From Methanonatronarchaeales archaeon (GTDB taxonomy: Archaea; Halobacteriota; Methanonatronarchaeia; JAANXF01), in the NCBI GenBank assembly GCA_018263395.1, contig JAANXF010000013.1:1-64000 (forward strand): a stretch of 64,000 nt of DNA. Reading direction: 5' to 3'. Shown piece after piece: positions 1 through 8,862 of the stretch. A program made the position numbers and the translations under genes. Position 1 is the stretch's first letter. Each line of letters opens with the position of its first letter. A model generated the notes under the pieces. That model searched no databases. It was not told the origin of the DNA and worked only from the letters and a program-made list of their open reading frames with translations.

Positions 1-55
1 GGAAAATGCCTCGGGAAAGACTAATGTTTACCGCTTACCAACAGGCAGGCCGGTG

Positions 56-126
56 GCGCCGATGGTCTAGCGGTATGACTCAGCCTTGCCAAGGCTGTAG
101 CCCGGGTTCAAATCCCGGTCGGCGCA
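56..126 (+). tRNA. tRNA-Gly (GCC)
   Basis: Cloverleaf: acceptor GCGCCGA/TCGGCGC, anticodon arm CAGCC-TTGCCAA-GGCTG (GCC), T arm CCGGGTTCAAATCCCGG. Confidence 0.95.
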
Positions 127-304
127 TGCCCATAAAAGGTTTTATTCGTAAAATCCGTATTAGATGGTGGAAACCCCGCTCGTCGTCTGATACCTTCATA
201 TTCTCTTCACCTCTTCAATTTTTGGGTAACGAAGATCTTCTTCGTTTGCTGCATAATTTTCAAAGACTGAGATTCCGATACCGACCTAGAGGTTCCTGCC
301 TTTT

Positions 305-883
305 TTACTTAATAACTATCTCGTCTGGGAGATCTATGTAGTCCAGTAATCCTTTCTTCCTGTTTTCCTTCAGGTATTTCAGTATTACCTCCATCCTCTC
401 AGTTGAGAGCTCCCCGTTTACTACGAGGCTGGCTAGGTGGGCGCGGGCCTTTTCCGGGTCCGTTGGGATAGTTCCGCGCCGGGTCTGTTCCTCCAGTTGC
501 TTTATCTCCTCTCTGAGCCTCCCTAGCTCAAGTCTGTGGGAGAATTTCCACTGTTGCTTCCCTATTTCTCCGTCCGGATTTCTTTCTCTTGCTGCGTAGA
601 TGTAGCCCGACTTGAGCTGGATGGGCAGTTTTTTGAAGCTCTCCTCTGAAACGGGTTTTTCGAGGTCGGAGAAGCCTTTCACGGTCTTCCAGGACCGGGT
701 TCCCTGTTTCCGGTGCACTACCTCGTACCTCACGCTTGACGACTCACGTATTCTCCGCTTCAACCCTTTGATCGCTCTGGTGACCGGTCCTTGGGATCTG
801 CTGCATCCCTTCCTGCGATGCCCTCCCAGTGCCTGCTTGGAGTCGAACCCATCACCGCAATCTTTGCAGGTGTACCCTGTCAT
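305..883 (-). CDS. Hypothetical protein with N-terminal C2H2-like zinc finger (CKDCGDGFDSKQALGGHRRKGC)
   Basis: ORF with internal Met start MTGYTCKDCGDGF; C-x2-C and QALGGH motif. Confidence 0.75.
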   Translation of the reverse strand: MTGYTCKDCGDGFDSKQALGGHRRKGCSRSQGPVTRAIKGLKRRIRESSSVRYEVVHRKQGTRSWKTVKGFSDLEKPVSEESFKKLPIQLKSGYIYAARERNPDGEIGKQQWKFSHRLELGRLREEIKQLEEQTRRGTIPTDPEKARAHLASLVVNGELSTERMEVILKYLKENRKKGLLDYIDLPDEIVIK

Positions 884-1468
884 CCGGTAGTAGAGGTACA
901 CAGGGAAAGAAGTTAAAATGTTTCCTGGGTCTTCCCCTCTCCCCGAACCTTGTAACCCGGGTCTTGGTGTGTGGAGGCGGGTCGCCATGTGGTGCTCGTA
1001 GCACCGCTTCGCCGCTAACTAAGCACCACTAACCCATCGGCTCTCCGCCGCTTCCCTCCCGGTTAAGCACCACTACCCCGCCACCGGCTTACCACCTCCA
1101 AGAAGGCCTAAGCCTTCCAGCTCCTGAAAGGCCTAAACCACTCTAGATTCGGCGAATCAATTCAAGGTCCGAACTCCTCATCACGGGTCCATAGCGACAG
1201 CAGCCTCATAGTCTCCGTCCCCGGCAGTCGGTCCAAGGAGATTTTTCGCATGAATTTCGGAGCAGCCGAGTCTCGTGAAGAGGCAGTGTACGGGGCGAGT
1301 AGGCCGGGGTACCCCTCGCCATCGATGATCAGCCAGCGAGAGGTCGAGGTGTGGATACGACGCACGAAAGAGCTCGGTATCCGTCGGGTGTGACCGCTTC
1401 GAAATACTCTCGGCCAGTCTATTGCCAATTAGATATCTCACTGCTAAGCGATAGGGAGCTTATAAGTG

Positions 1469-3343
1469 CTAACCGATAGGGAAAGTATATTCAATTTTTT
1501 TCTCTTTTCCATTTCCGTAGAACACGCGATATTTGGCCCTCGCTTCGCCGTCGCTATTTATCGAATTAGCATCGTCGTATCCTATAGTAAACTCTACATG
1601 TTCGGTTGAACGTTCACCAGATCCAAGATCGCCAACACTTTTCTCTAAATAGTTGTGGCCGTTGATTTCAATCCGCTCTCCCCCTAATGTAAAGAGCTCA
1701 AGCCTGACCTGGACATCCTCCGCCGTCTGCTCCCCTGTATTCGTAATTGAGGATTCCCCCCATACTGAAACTGAAAAGACGTTTAAGCTGTAATCTACAT
1801 TGTTTATGCCTAGGTCGAAGTCTGGAGGTTTCGGGGTTCTGCTCGCTTCTGCCTCTTCTTTCTCTTCCTTTTTTATTTCTGCGGCTGGTACTTTGGCTGA
1901 AAGTCCCTCGAATTCTAGTGGTTCGATATCCGGGTTCTGGGGAGGTTTATAGGAGAGACTGACTTCACGGATATCTATTTGAGCAGGGCTTGAGATGGAG
2001 ACACTGGATGGGGCACCATTTTTGTTGCTGGTAGCTGATTTGAATTTATCGTAGAGAAAACTTGAGATGCGGAGTAAGGGGTTTGACTGTATCTTCTCCT
2101 GAATCCTTTTCGCCTCATCTTGGGCCTCTATTTGTGCCTCTTCCGATAGCTGTATAGACTCGCTGTACTCTCCTGTCTGTAGTTTTTCCTTGGCTAGTTG
2201 AAGGGTGTTCGCCGGTTTCGAGATGTCGGCATCTACGAAAAGTGTTGATTCAGATTCCGCTTTGGCTATTTCGGATTCCGCACTAGTTATGCTATCCAGA
2301 GCGTCTAGAGCTGCATCTACTTCCTCTGACGCCTGCTCTAGCTCTTTTTTAGGGCTTCTGTCATGGGTGAGGTCTTCGGATGCCTTATCGAGGGTTTCTT
2401 CGAGGGATACGAGCGTCAGGTTGTACTTGTTGGATACGGTTTGAGTGAATCCACGGTACTTGGATATCTGTTCGGTCTGTTGTGCCTGTAGAAGGGATTG
2501 TTCGACGGCTCCGTACTCTCCGATATTTAGGCTTTGATGGGCTTTGTCGATGAAAGGTTTGGATGGTGCGGAGGTCAATCGGCTTTCAATCGTTTCAATC
2601 TCGTTTCTGGCCTCGGCATTCTTCCCTGCTGTAACGGCCTTCTCCTGGATGTTTCCAGATTTCTCGATTACTTTTTTGGCTTCATTACTTACCGTGTCGA
2701 ATTGGCGGTTCTGTAGGGAGTCTAAACCGTTATCAATCCCTTCTTTCGCTACCTGAAGCTGGTTTTGGAGGGTAGTGGTATCGGCCCCTGCCTGTTTAGC
2801 AGAGGAGACGTAGGCCGCAGCGATTTGGTACTCTTCGTTTGATTTTTGGAGTTCCTGCTTCGCCTCCTCGATGGCCGTTTCGTACGCCTGCTCCAGCTCT
2901 TGTTTGGATTTCGTGAGGGACCTGTTTACGGAGTTGGCTTTACTTATGACGTCTTCTGATAGTGATAGGGCGCTTAGGTAATCTCCTCTGGAGAGTGAGC
3001 TGTTGATTTTGGTAACTTTTCCTTCGAGTTGTTTAAGGTTCTCCGATGCTGCACCTAGGGTGCTGGAGGGAGTTGAGATATCGACTCCTCTACTGTCGGC
3101 TATCTCGACCTCTCTCACGAGGTGGTCTGCCCTCTGGTTGAGTGTGTATAGGAGGTCTTTCGCTTCCTTTGCACTCTCCTTCGCATCGTCTTTGTAGGGG
3201 CTAGGTGTGGGGCTGGGGGTAGGAGTGGGAGTGAAGGTCTGGTTCTCGTCGACCCCTCCGTCCCCAACACATCCCGAAGTCGATAGGAGTCCGGATATTA
3301 AAAGAAGGGCTAATGCCCATTCTTTCTTCAGTAGTCTACCCAT
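1469..3343 (-). CDS. Predicted lipoprotein with long helical/coiled-coil region and Pro/Thr/Ser-rich stalk
   Basis: Signal peptide with lipobox LSTSGC, then TPTPTPSPTPSP linker and long E/K/Q/A-rich heptad-like segments. Confidence 0.75.
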   Translation of the reverse strand: MGRLLKKEWALALLLISGLLSTSGCVGDGGVDENQTFTPTPTPSPTPSPYKDDAKESAKEAKDLLYTLNQRADHLVREVEIADSRGVDISTPSSTLGAASENLKQLEGKVTKINSSLSRGDYLSALSLSEDVISKANSVNRSLTKSKQELEQAYETAIEEAKQELQKSNEEYQIAAAYVSSAKQAGADTTTLQNQLQVAKEGIDNGLDSLQNRQFDTVSNEAKKVIEKSGNIQEKAVTAGKNAEARNEIETIESRLTSAPSKPFIDKAHQSLNIGEYGAVEQSLLQAQQTEQISKYRGFTQTVSNKYNLTLVSLEETLDKASEDLTHDRSPKKELEQASEEVDAALDALDSITSAESEIAKAESESTLFVDADISKPANTLQLAKEKLQTGEYSESIQLSEEAQIEAQDEAKRIQEKIQSNPLLRISSFLYDKFKSATSNKNGAPSSVSISSPAQIDIREVSLSYKPPQNPDIEPLEFEGLSAKVPAAEIKKEEKEEAEASRTPKPPDFDLGINNVDYSLNVFSVSVWGESSITNTGEQTAEDVQVRLELFTLGGERIEINGHNYLEKSVGDLGSGERSTEHVEFTIGYDDANSINSDGEARAKYRVFYGNGKEKKIEYTFPIG

Positions 3344-3371
3344 CCATGGGTTAGATTCGATCCTTGGGCGT

Positions 3372-4061
3372 TTATTTAAATCTCTCCCTTAAGAGGTAGG
3401 CAAGCCCGATTAGTGCGGTGGAGCTGGTTATACCTAGGAATCCGGGGCTTTGTAGTTCCTCCAGCAGTACTCTTAGGACTACTTTTGTAACTGCCACAAT
3501 TACTTCTTCCTCCCAGCCCTGGGGACTGATTTCGCCAGGTCTTCCTCCGTTAACAGGTGCTTTGGCTTTAATCTCTGTGGTGTAGGTGGTTGGAGGTGCG
3601 TTCTCCGGTACCCGGAAGGTTATTGGGGCTTCTATCGGGGGAACCATGTCCTCCGTGATGAAGTAGTCGTAACTGGATGTTCTTGACTGTCCTAGTCCTT
3701 CCGCTTTGAGCTCTATTTTGACTGGGCCGGTCCAATCAACTGGTTCCCAGTCCAGCGTAACGTGGTACGTGACCTGTTCGCCGCCGATGGCCTCTATCTC
3801 CTTTGGCTCAACTGTGATGTCGAGTTCTTGAAGTTTCGAAATGGGTTTAGGAACTTCAGGGGTGTTAGTCGGAACCCTAATTGTGGGAACCTCTGTAGGA
3901 ACTTCAGGGGTGTTAGTCGGAACCCTGAATGAGGGTGATGTCGTCATGTCGACTTTCTGGCCAGCTTCCAGGACGGAGGGTACCTGGATCTCTCTGGTGG
4001 TCTGTGCTCCGGTGGCTGGTGTTATCCTTATTATGGCGGGGTCGCCGGGGGTTTTCTGCAC
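3372..4061 (-). CDS. Hypothetical protein with C-terminal TM helix and Ig-like/NEW3-like region
   Basis: ORF; repeated RVPTNTPEVP segment; C-terminal hydrophobic helix; no convincing signal peptide. Confidence 0.55.
   Translation of the reverse strand: MQKTPGDPAIIRITPATGAQTTREIQVPSVLEAGQKVDMTTSPSFRVPTNTPEVPTEVPTIRVPTNTPEVPKPISKLQELDITVEPKEIEAIGGEQVTYHVTLDWEPVDWTGPVKIELKAEGLGQSRTSSYDYFITEDMVPPIEAPITFRVPENAPPTTYTTEIKAKAPVNGGRPGEISPQGWEEEVIVAVTKVVLRVLLEELQSPGFLGITSSTALIGLAYLLRERFK
3850..3926. repeat. 29-bp perfect direct repeat (ggaacttcaggggtgttagtcggaaccct) at 3850-3878 and 3898-3926
   Basis: Identical copies read directly; encodes duplicated RVPTNTPEVP. Confidence 0.95.
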
Positions 4062-4288
4062 CTACACCCCTCTTTCGGGGCGGCGAAACACCGGGTGACC
4101 CAGGTTTTATCGCTGTGCGGCGCCGCGTTTTTTCGGGAAAAGCTCCCGCGCGTCGTAATATAAGCTATGTGTCAAATTCTTCAATTTCCCTGTTTTCCTT
4201 GATTTTCCTCGATACATAGGGTCACGCGTGAGACTATAAGGTACGTGTCCAGGTCTTCCAAACCTTTCAAACCTTCCGTGATCGTCAA

Positions 4289-4728
4289 AGGATGAGCTGG
4301 ACGAGCTGGATATACTGAACAGCACCCTGGCGGACTACGAGGACCTCAGGGAGGAGGTCCGCGGCATGGAGGCGGGGAGGGAGAAGGCGGAGCTGCGTAT
4401 GGAGCTGACGGAGAAGGAGCTGCAGAGGCAGTACCAGCGCGAGCTCTCCTCGAAGCAACAGATGAGCGACTACGCCACGGTCGAGGTCCGGATAAGGCAG
4501 CGAAAGTCCGTCGCCGTCACGCCCGACAACGTCTGGAACCGCGTGAAGGAGCGCGTTAAGCGGATGCTCGACAACCTCGTCACCATTGCCATAGAGACCT
4601 TCGCCGGAGGAATCGAGCTACTCTTCCGAACAGTCCAGGCCATAATCTACCTCGCCATAATCGCCGTACCGGTCGCCGCGGCCTACAGGCTCGGGCGGGA
4701 GGTCTACAGGCGGTACGGGGAGGGGTGA
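4289..4728 (+). pseudogene. Probable 5'-truncated membrane protein, coiled coil plus TM (DUF4349-like C-terminus)
   Basis: In-frame coding-like DELDELDILNSTLADYEDLREEVRG extends upstream of the first ATG (4366) and meets a stop with no ATG start; VEVRIRQR and terminal TM resemble DUF4349 C-termini. Confidence 0.5.
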
Positions 4729-4734
4729 GTCGGG

Positions 4735-5388
4735 TTGGGCGAACTCGTCGTGTACTGTGCGGATGTCGGGTCGATAAAAAGCGGTAATTTCGGGTGGGCA
4801 AGAGAGGGACCGGATACTTCTGGACAAAGCGAAATCGAGGATAATTCCAGTGACATCGACACCCTTGTTGAAGGTGTCGTAAGCGACCTGAACGAGGGTC
4901 GAAAGGTCGCGCTCGGGTTCGAGTGCCCGCTCTACGTCCCGGTGCGTGATGAGCCTGAGGACCTTACATCCCAGCGTGAGGAGGAAGAGGGGTCAGGGAG
5001 GCCTTGGTCTGCTGGAGCAGGGGCCGCGGTCCTCGGAGTTGGTCTCGTCGAGGCGAGGTATGTTCTTGATAAGGTTTGGAATGCTGTACCTGATGATGTC
5101 GAGCCGCACCTGAAATTAGAGCTGTTCCAAGATTCTGAGGGTCCGAGCATGTTGCTTTGGGAAGCGATGGTCACTGGAGATGCGAAGTCCGGTTCGGAAG
5201 AACATGGGCACGTGGAGGATGCCCGTACCGCTGTCGATGAATTCCTCAACACTTACCCTGACTTAGACCTATCCGAGGAGGATGCGAGGGAAGGTGTCCA
5301 CTCTCTCATTGGGAGCGTTCTAATGCGAACAGGGTGGACACAGAATCAGCGCTTTCTGGAGCAGCCCTGTCCGTTCGTCAAACCTTGA
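4735..5388 (+). CDS. Hypothetical protein, possibly RNase H-fold/DUF429-like
   Basis: ORF; YCADVGSIKSGNFGWA and ALGFECPLYVPV motif layout. Confidence 0.55.
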   Translation: MGELVVYCADVGSIKSGNFGWAREGPDTSGQSEIEDNSSDIDTLVEGVVSDLNEGRKVALGFECPLYVPVRDEPEDLTSQREEEEGSGRPWSAGAGAAVLGVGLVEARYVLDKVWNAVPDDVEPHLKLELFQDSEGPSMLLWEAMVTGDAKSGSEEHGHVEDARTAVDEFLNTYPDLDLSEEDAREGVHSLIGSVLMRTGWTQNQRFLEQPCPFVKP

Positions 5389-5397
5389 CCTGGGCGA

Positions 5398-6345
5398 CTA
5401 GACGAACTCCGGCGCCACCTCGTCGATGAACCGCTCGATGGTCTCCCCATCGTTCCCCGGGACGCGGAAGATGTAGAGGTCCGCGCCGAGGTCCCGGAAA
5501 TCCTCGACGGTGGCGGCCACGTGCTCCGGTGTACCTACGGCTCCGCGGTACTCGTCCCTCGCCGGAACCGGAGCGGCTCTGTCGCTCATCATAGCCTCGT
5601 AGGCGTCGTGTGCCTCGTCCTCGGTGTCCCGTATCACCGCGACGTTGGCGACGGTCTTCTCGATGTCGTCGTAGTTCCGACCCACGTCGTCGCAGTGCTC
5701 CTGCAGTACGGAGAGCTTGTGGGCGTACTCCTCCGGGTGCGAGAAGACGTTCCACGCGTCCGCCTCTTTGGCCGTCGCTTTTAGGGTCAGCTGCTCCCCT
5801 CCACCGCCCACGAGGACCGGGGGGTGCGGGTCCTGCACCGGTTTCGGGGAGAGCACCAGGTCCTCGACGGAGTAGTGCTCCCCGTCGTAGCTCACCGGGT
5901 TCTCCGCGGTCCACGTCTCTTTGATGAGGCGGACGGCGTCCTCCATCTGCGATATGCGGGTGGCGTCGTCGGGGTACTCTATGCCGTAGCCCTCGTACTC
6001 GTCCTGGAACCAGCCCGCGCCGATGCCGAGGACGGCCCGGCCACCCGAGATGTGGTCGAGGTCGGTGACGAGCTTGCCGAGCAGCGCCGGGTTGCGGTAG
6101 TGGACGCAGGTGACGAGGGCCCCGAGCCTCATCTCCTGCGTCAGGGCGGCGACGGCGGGAAGCATCGAGTAGCAGGTGAAGAAGTGGTCATCAGGCTGCC
6201 CGACGTACGGAATCTGCCAGAGGTGGTCCATGAGGCTGAACCAGTCGAAGCCGGCGGCCTCGACGCGGTGCGCCGTCTCTCTCACCGACTCCAGCATATC
6301 CGTCCCGGTGTCCTCGAAGGAGGTGTAGTGGTAGCCGAAGTTCAT
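5398..6345 (-). CDS. LLM-class F420-dependent oxidoreductase
   Basis: Luciferase-like TIM barrel sequence (DWFSLMDHLWQIP, VTCVHYRNPALLGKLVTDLDHISGGRAVLGIGAGW). Confidence 0.9.
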   Translation of the reverse strand: MNFGYHYTSFEDTGTDMLESVRETAHRVEAAGFDWFSLMDHLWQIPYVGQPDDHFFTCYSMLPAVAALTQEMRLGALVTCVHYRNPALLGKLVTDLDHISGGRAVLGIGAGWFQDEYEGYGIEYPDDATRISQMEDAVRLIKETWTAENPVSYDGEHYSVEDLVLSPKPVQDPHPPVLVGGGGEQLTLKATAKEADAWNVFSHPEEYAHKLSVLQEHCDDVGRNYDDIEKTVANVAVIRDTEDEAHDAYEAMMSDRAAPVPARDEYRGAVGTPEHVAATVEDFRDLGADLYIFRVPGNDGETIERFIDEVAPEFV

Positions 6346-6383
6346 CGCGGCAATGAATCTAGCCGGGCCCAATACAAGGGTTC

Positions 6384-6539
6384 TGGGTCCGACCGGTCGA
6401 AGCCTTCAGCTTCTTGTCTGCAGGCCCCTGAGTGGGTCCGACCGGATTACGAACTGCCCCGGGCCGAGCGTAAGCGAGGGCCGAGGGGTGTAGAATCCGG
6501 AGGACGCACGGAGCGAAGCGGAGTGGGTCCGACCGGATT
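6384..6539. repeat. Three copies of the tRNA-Val(UAC) 3' end (tgggtccgaccgg...) at 6384-6396, 6433-6448 and 6524-6539
   Basis: Direct reading; only the third copy belongs to an intact tRNA. Confidence 0.85.
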
Positions 6540-6597
6540 CGAACCGGTGATCCTCGCCGTGTAAAGGCGATGTCATGACCGACTAGACCACGGACCC
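6524..6597 (-). tRNA. tRNA-Val (UAC)
   Basis: Acceptor GGGTCCG/CGGACCC, anticodon arm CGCC-TTTACAC-GGCG, T arm CCGGTTCGAATCCGG. Confidence 0.93.
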
Positions 6598-6639
6598 CGT
6601 GTACCATATTCTCCGTCGGTCGGTAAAGTCTGTTCCGGG

Positions 6640-6798
6640 TCAGGGCTCCAGGTAGTTCGCGGTGTGTCCGCAGACGGTGCAGCGGGACGTCTTCTTGTCC
6701 TCGCAGACGTGTACGACGTGCAGCGTCTCGTCTCCGCAGTCCGGGCAGTGCGCGACCACCTCCTCCTCTCTGCAGGTATCAGTACCGTGCTTATCCAT
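6640..6798 (-). CDS. Small zinc-ribbon protein, 52 aa (two CxxC pairs)
   Basis: MDKHGTDTCREEEVVAHCPDCGDETLHVVHVCEDKKTSRCTVCGHTANYLEP; directly upstream of the TrxB-like gene. Confidence 0.7.
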   Translation of the reverse strand: MDKHGTDTCREEEVVAHCPDCGDETLHVVHVCEDKKTSRCTVCGHTANYLEP

Positions 6799-6800
6799 CC

Positions 6801-7700
6801 TCACTCCTCCAGGTAGTTCATGGCCGAAATTGCGGCGGATGCTCCGTCCCCGACGGCGGTGGCGGCCTGCTTCATTCCTCCGGCGACGTCCCCGGCGGCG
6901 AAGAACCCGTCGACCGGGGTCTCCATCGAGGGCCTATCGACGCAGACGTAGCCTCTGCCCGTCAGCTCCGCGCCGACGTCGTCGGCGAGCTTGCCCCTGG
7001 GCTCCCTGCCGAACTCCACGAAGACGCCGTCCACCTCGACGCTCCGGTTCTCGCCTCCCGCCTCGAAGTCGAACGCCTCCAGCGAGTCCTCGCCCCTTAG
7101 CGCGGTCGGCTCGACGCCGAGGAACACCTCCACGTTTCCGGCCTCCTCCAGCCGCCTCTCGTATACCCTCTCCGAGCGAAGGGACTCCTCGGTCGATAGC
7201 AGGTATACCCTGGACGCGACCTCCTTCAGCTGGATGGCGGCCTTGGCGGCCCCGTTTCCGAAGCCGACCACCGCTACCGGCTCGTCCCTGTGGGTGGGGC
7301 CGTCGCAGTAGGCGCATAAGGAGAGCCCCCTGTGCTCGAACCGCTCCTCTCCCTCTATCCCTATCGAGCGCGGCTCCGCCCCCGTCGCCAGTATCACCGC
7401 CCGGGCGTCACGGCTCCCCGTCTCCGTATCCAGCGTGAATCCGTCTTCCCTCGACAGCCCCTCGACCCTCGTATCCACGGTCTCAGCACCGTATTGCCGG
7501 GCCTGCTCCAGCATCTCCTCGGCGAGGTCCAGACCCAGCACGCCGTCAGGGTACCCCGGAAAGTTATCGAAGGTCCCTCCCCTCGCCAGCTGGGAGTCGT
7601 ACGCGTCGCCGAAGACCGCCGTCTCCCGGTTTCCCCTGGCCGCGTATACCGCTGCGGTGAGTCCGGCGGGGCCGGCGCCGATGATGGCGACGTCCAGCAC
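6801..7700 (-). CDS. Thioredoxin reductase-like FAD/NAD(P) disulfide oxidoreductase
   Basis: FAD motif GAGPAGLTAAVYAARG, redox CAYC, C-terminal GYVCVDRPSMETPVDGFFAAGDVAGG. Confidence 0.9.
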   Translation of the reverse strand: MLDVAIIGAGPAGLTAAVYAARGNRETAVFGDAYDSQLARGGTFDNFPGYPDGVLGLDLAEEMLEQARQYGAETVDTRVEGLSREDGFTLDTETGSRDARAVILATGAEPRSIGIEGEERFEHRGLSLCAYCDGPTHRDEPVAVVGFGNGAAKAAIQLKEVASRVYLLSTEESLRSERVYERRLEEAGNVEVFLGVEPTALRGEDSLEAFDFEAGGENRSVEVDGVFVEFGREPRGKLADDVGAELTGRGYVCVDRPSMETPVDGFFAAGDVAGGMKQAATAVGDGASAAISAMNYLEE

Positions 7701-7772
7701 GCTTCGAGTTATCTTCGTGGAGGGGAAAAGGTTTGCGGCAGCCTTTTAGAACTGTGGAGGTATAAGACTCCG

Positions 7773-7846
<74 letters not shown>

Positions 7847-7917
7847 CTCCGCGGTGTAGGGAGGTAATGCGTGGTGCGTGGGGCCGTACGGCTGGACAAA
7901 CGCTTTACCCGTGTGGT

Positions 7918-8438
7918 GTAAGAATCTCTATCGTGATAGTAGGGGACGTTCTCTCGGGGCTCTACGCCGGTGCCGTCGCTGCGTTTCCCAGACTGTTGGC
8001 GGCACTCGCGGTGCTCGCCGTCTCCTACCCCCTGGTCCTCCTCGCCTCGTCGTCGGTTAGGAGGGGACTGGTCACGGCGGGGCGGCACGAGGACGTCGCG
8101 GGTCTCGCCGCACTCCTCGTCAGGCTGTTCCTGTTCCACTCGGCTGCGCTGGCGGTTCTGGCGGTTCTCGGATCTCGCCGCTTCTCTTGGCACCGCCGTC
8201 GGCTTCGTGGGGCTGGGGGTATCATTATGCCCTGAAGGGCGTGATAGGTGACGTTGTGGCGGGTGTCTACCTGCTCAGAGACCCGGACTTCTCAGTGGGT
8301 GACCGCATCGTCACGGGGGAGGGCTTCGGCGAGGTGGTGGACGTGGACCTGAGGAAGACCCGCATCCGCACGGAGGACGGGGACCTGCTCGTCGTTTCGA
8401 ACTCGTCGGTCGACAAGAAGTGGACACGGAAGGAGTAA
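7918..8438 (+). pseudogene. Frameshifted MscS-family mechanosensitive channel
   Basis: Coding-like sequence passes through three frames: ...FHSAALAVLAVLG / DLAASLGTAVGFVGLGVS / ALKGVIGDVVAGVYLLRDPDFSVGDRIVTGEGFGEVVDVDLRKTRIRTEDGDLLVVSNS. Confidence 0.75.
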
Positions 8439-8475
8439 TCGCCCAGTTTTTAAGCGCTGAGGGTAAGTTACACGT

Positions 8476-8745
8476 ATGCCTCGCATCAGAATCGAGTACG
8501 ACAGGGAGACCTGCATCGGTGCCTTTGTCTGCGTAGACCAGGACCCTGACCACTTCGAGCCGGATAACGGAAAGGCCGTCCTCGTCGGGGGTAAACGGGA
8601 TGACGGGGTGTACGTGCTGGAGAACGACGTGGACGGTGACGGGATGGAGAGGGCGGTCATGGCCGCAAAAGGCTGCCCGGTGGACGCGATAAACGTCAGG
8701 GACGTGGATTCCGGAGAGGACCTGTACTGGGGCTTCGAGCACTGA
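8476..8745 (+). CDS. Ferredoxin-like protein with reduced Cys set (C-x5-C ... CP)
   Basis: CIGAFVCVDQDPDHF and KGCPVDAI motifs. Confidence 0.85.
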   Translation: MPRIRIEYDRETCIGAFVCVDQDPDHFEPDNGKAVLVGGKRDDGVYVLENDVDGDGMERAVMAAKGCPVDAINVRDVDSGEDLYWGFEH

Positions 8746-8862
8746 GAGGGCGACCTGAGTCCCGGTCCCCCGCCGCAAACCGCCCCCGGCAGACCTCTAA
8801 GGATAACTCTCGGTGCCACCCGTTTCGACGGCTTCGCGGCGTCCCCGAGAAGGCCAACTAAG

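Noticed and set aside
986-1075. Short repeated aagcaccacta elements downstream of the zinc-finger gene
   Set aside because: Only two short copies in an intergenic region; could be chance and no structure is evident.
1162-1441. Two overlapping short minus-strand ORFs
   Set aside because: No coherent family or start context; likely intergenic or degenerate sequence.
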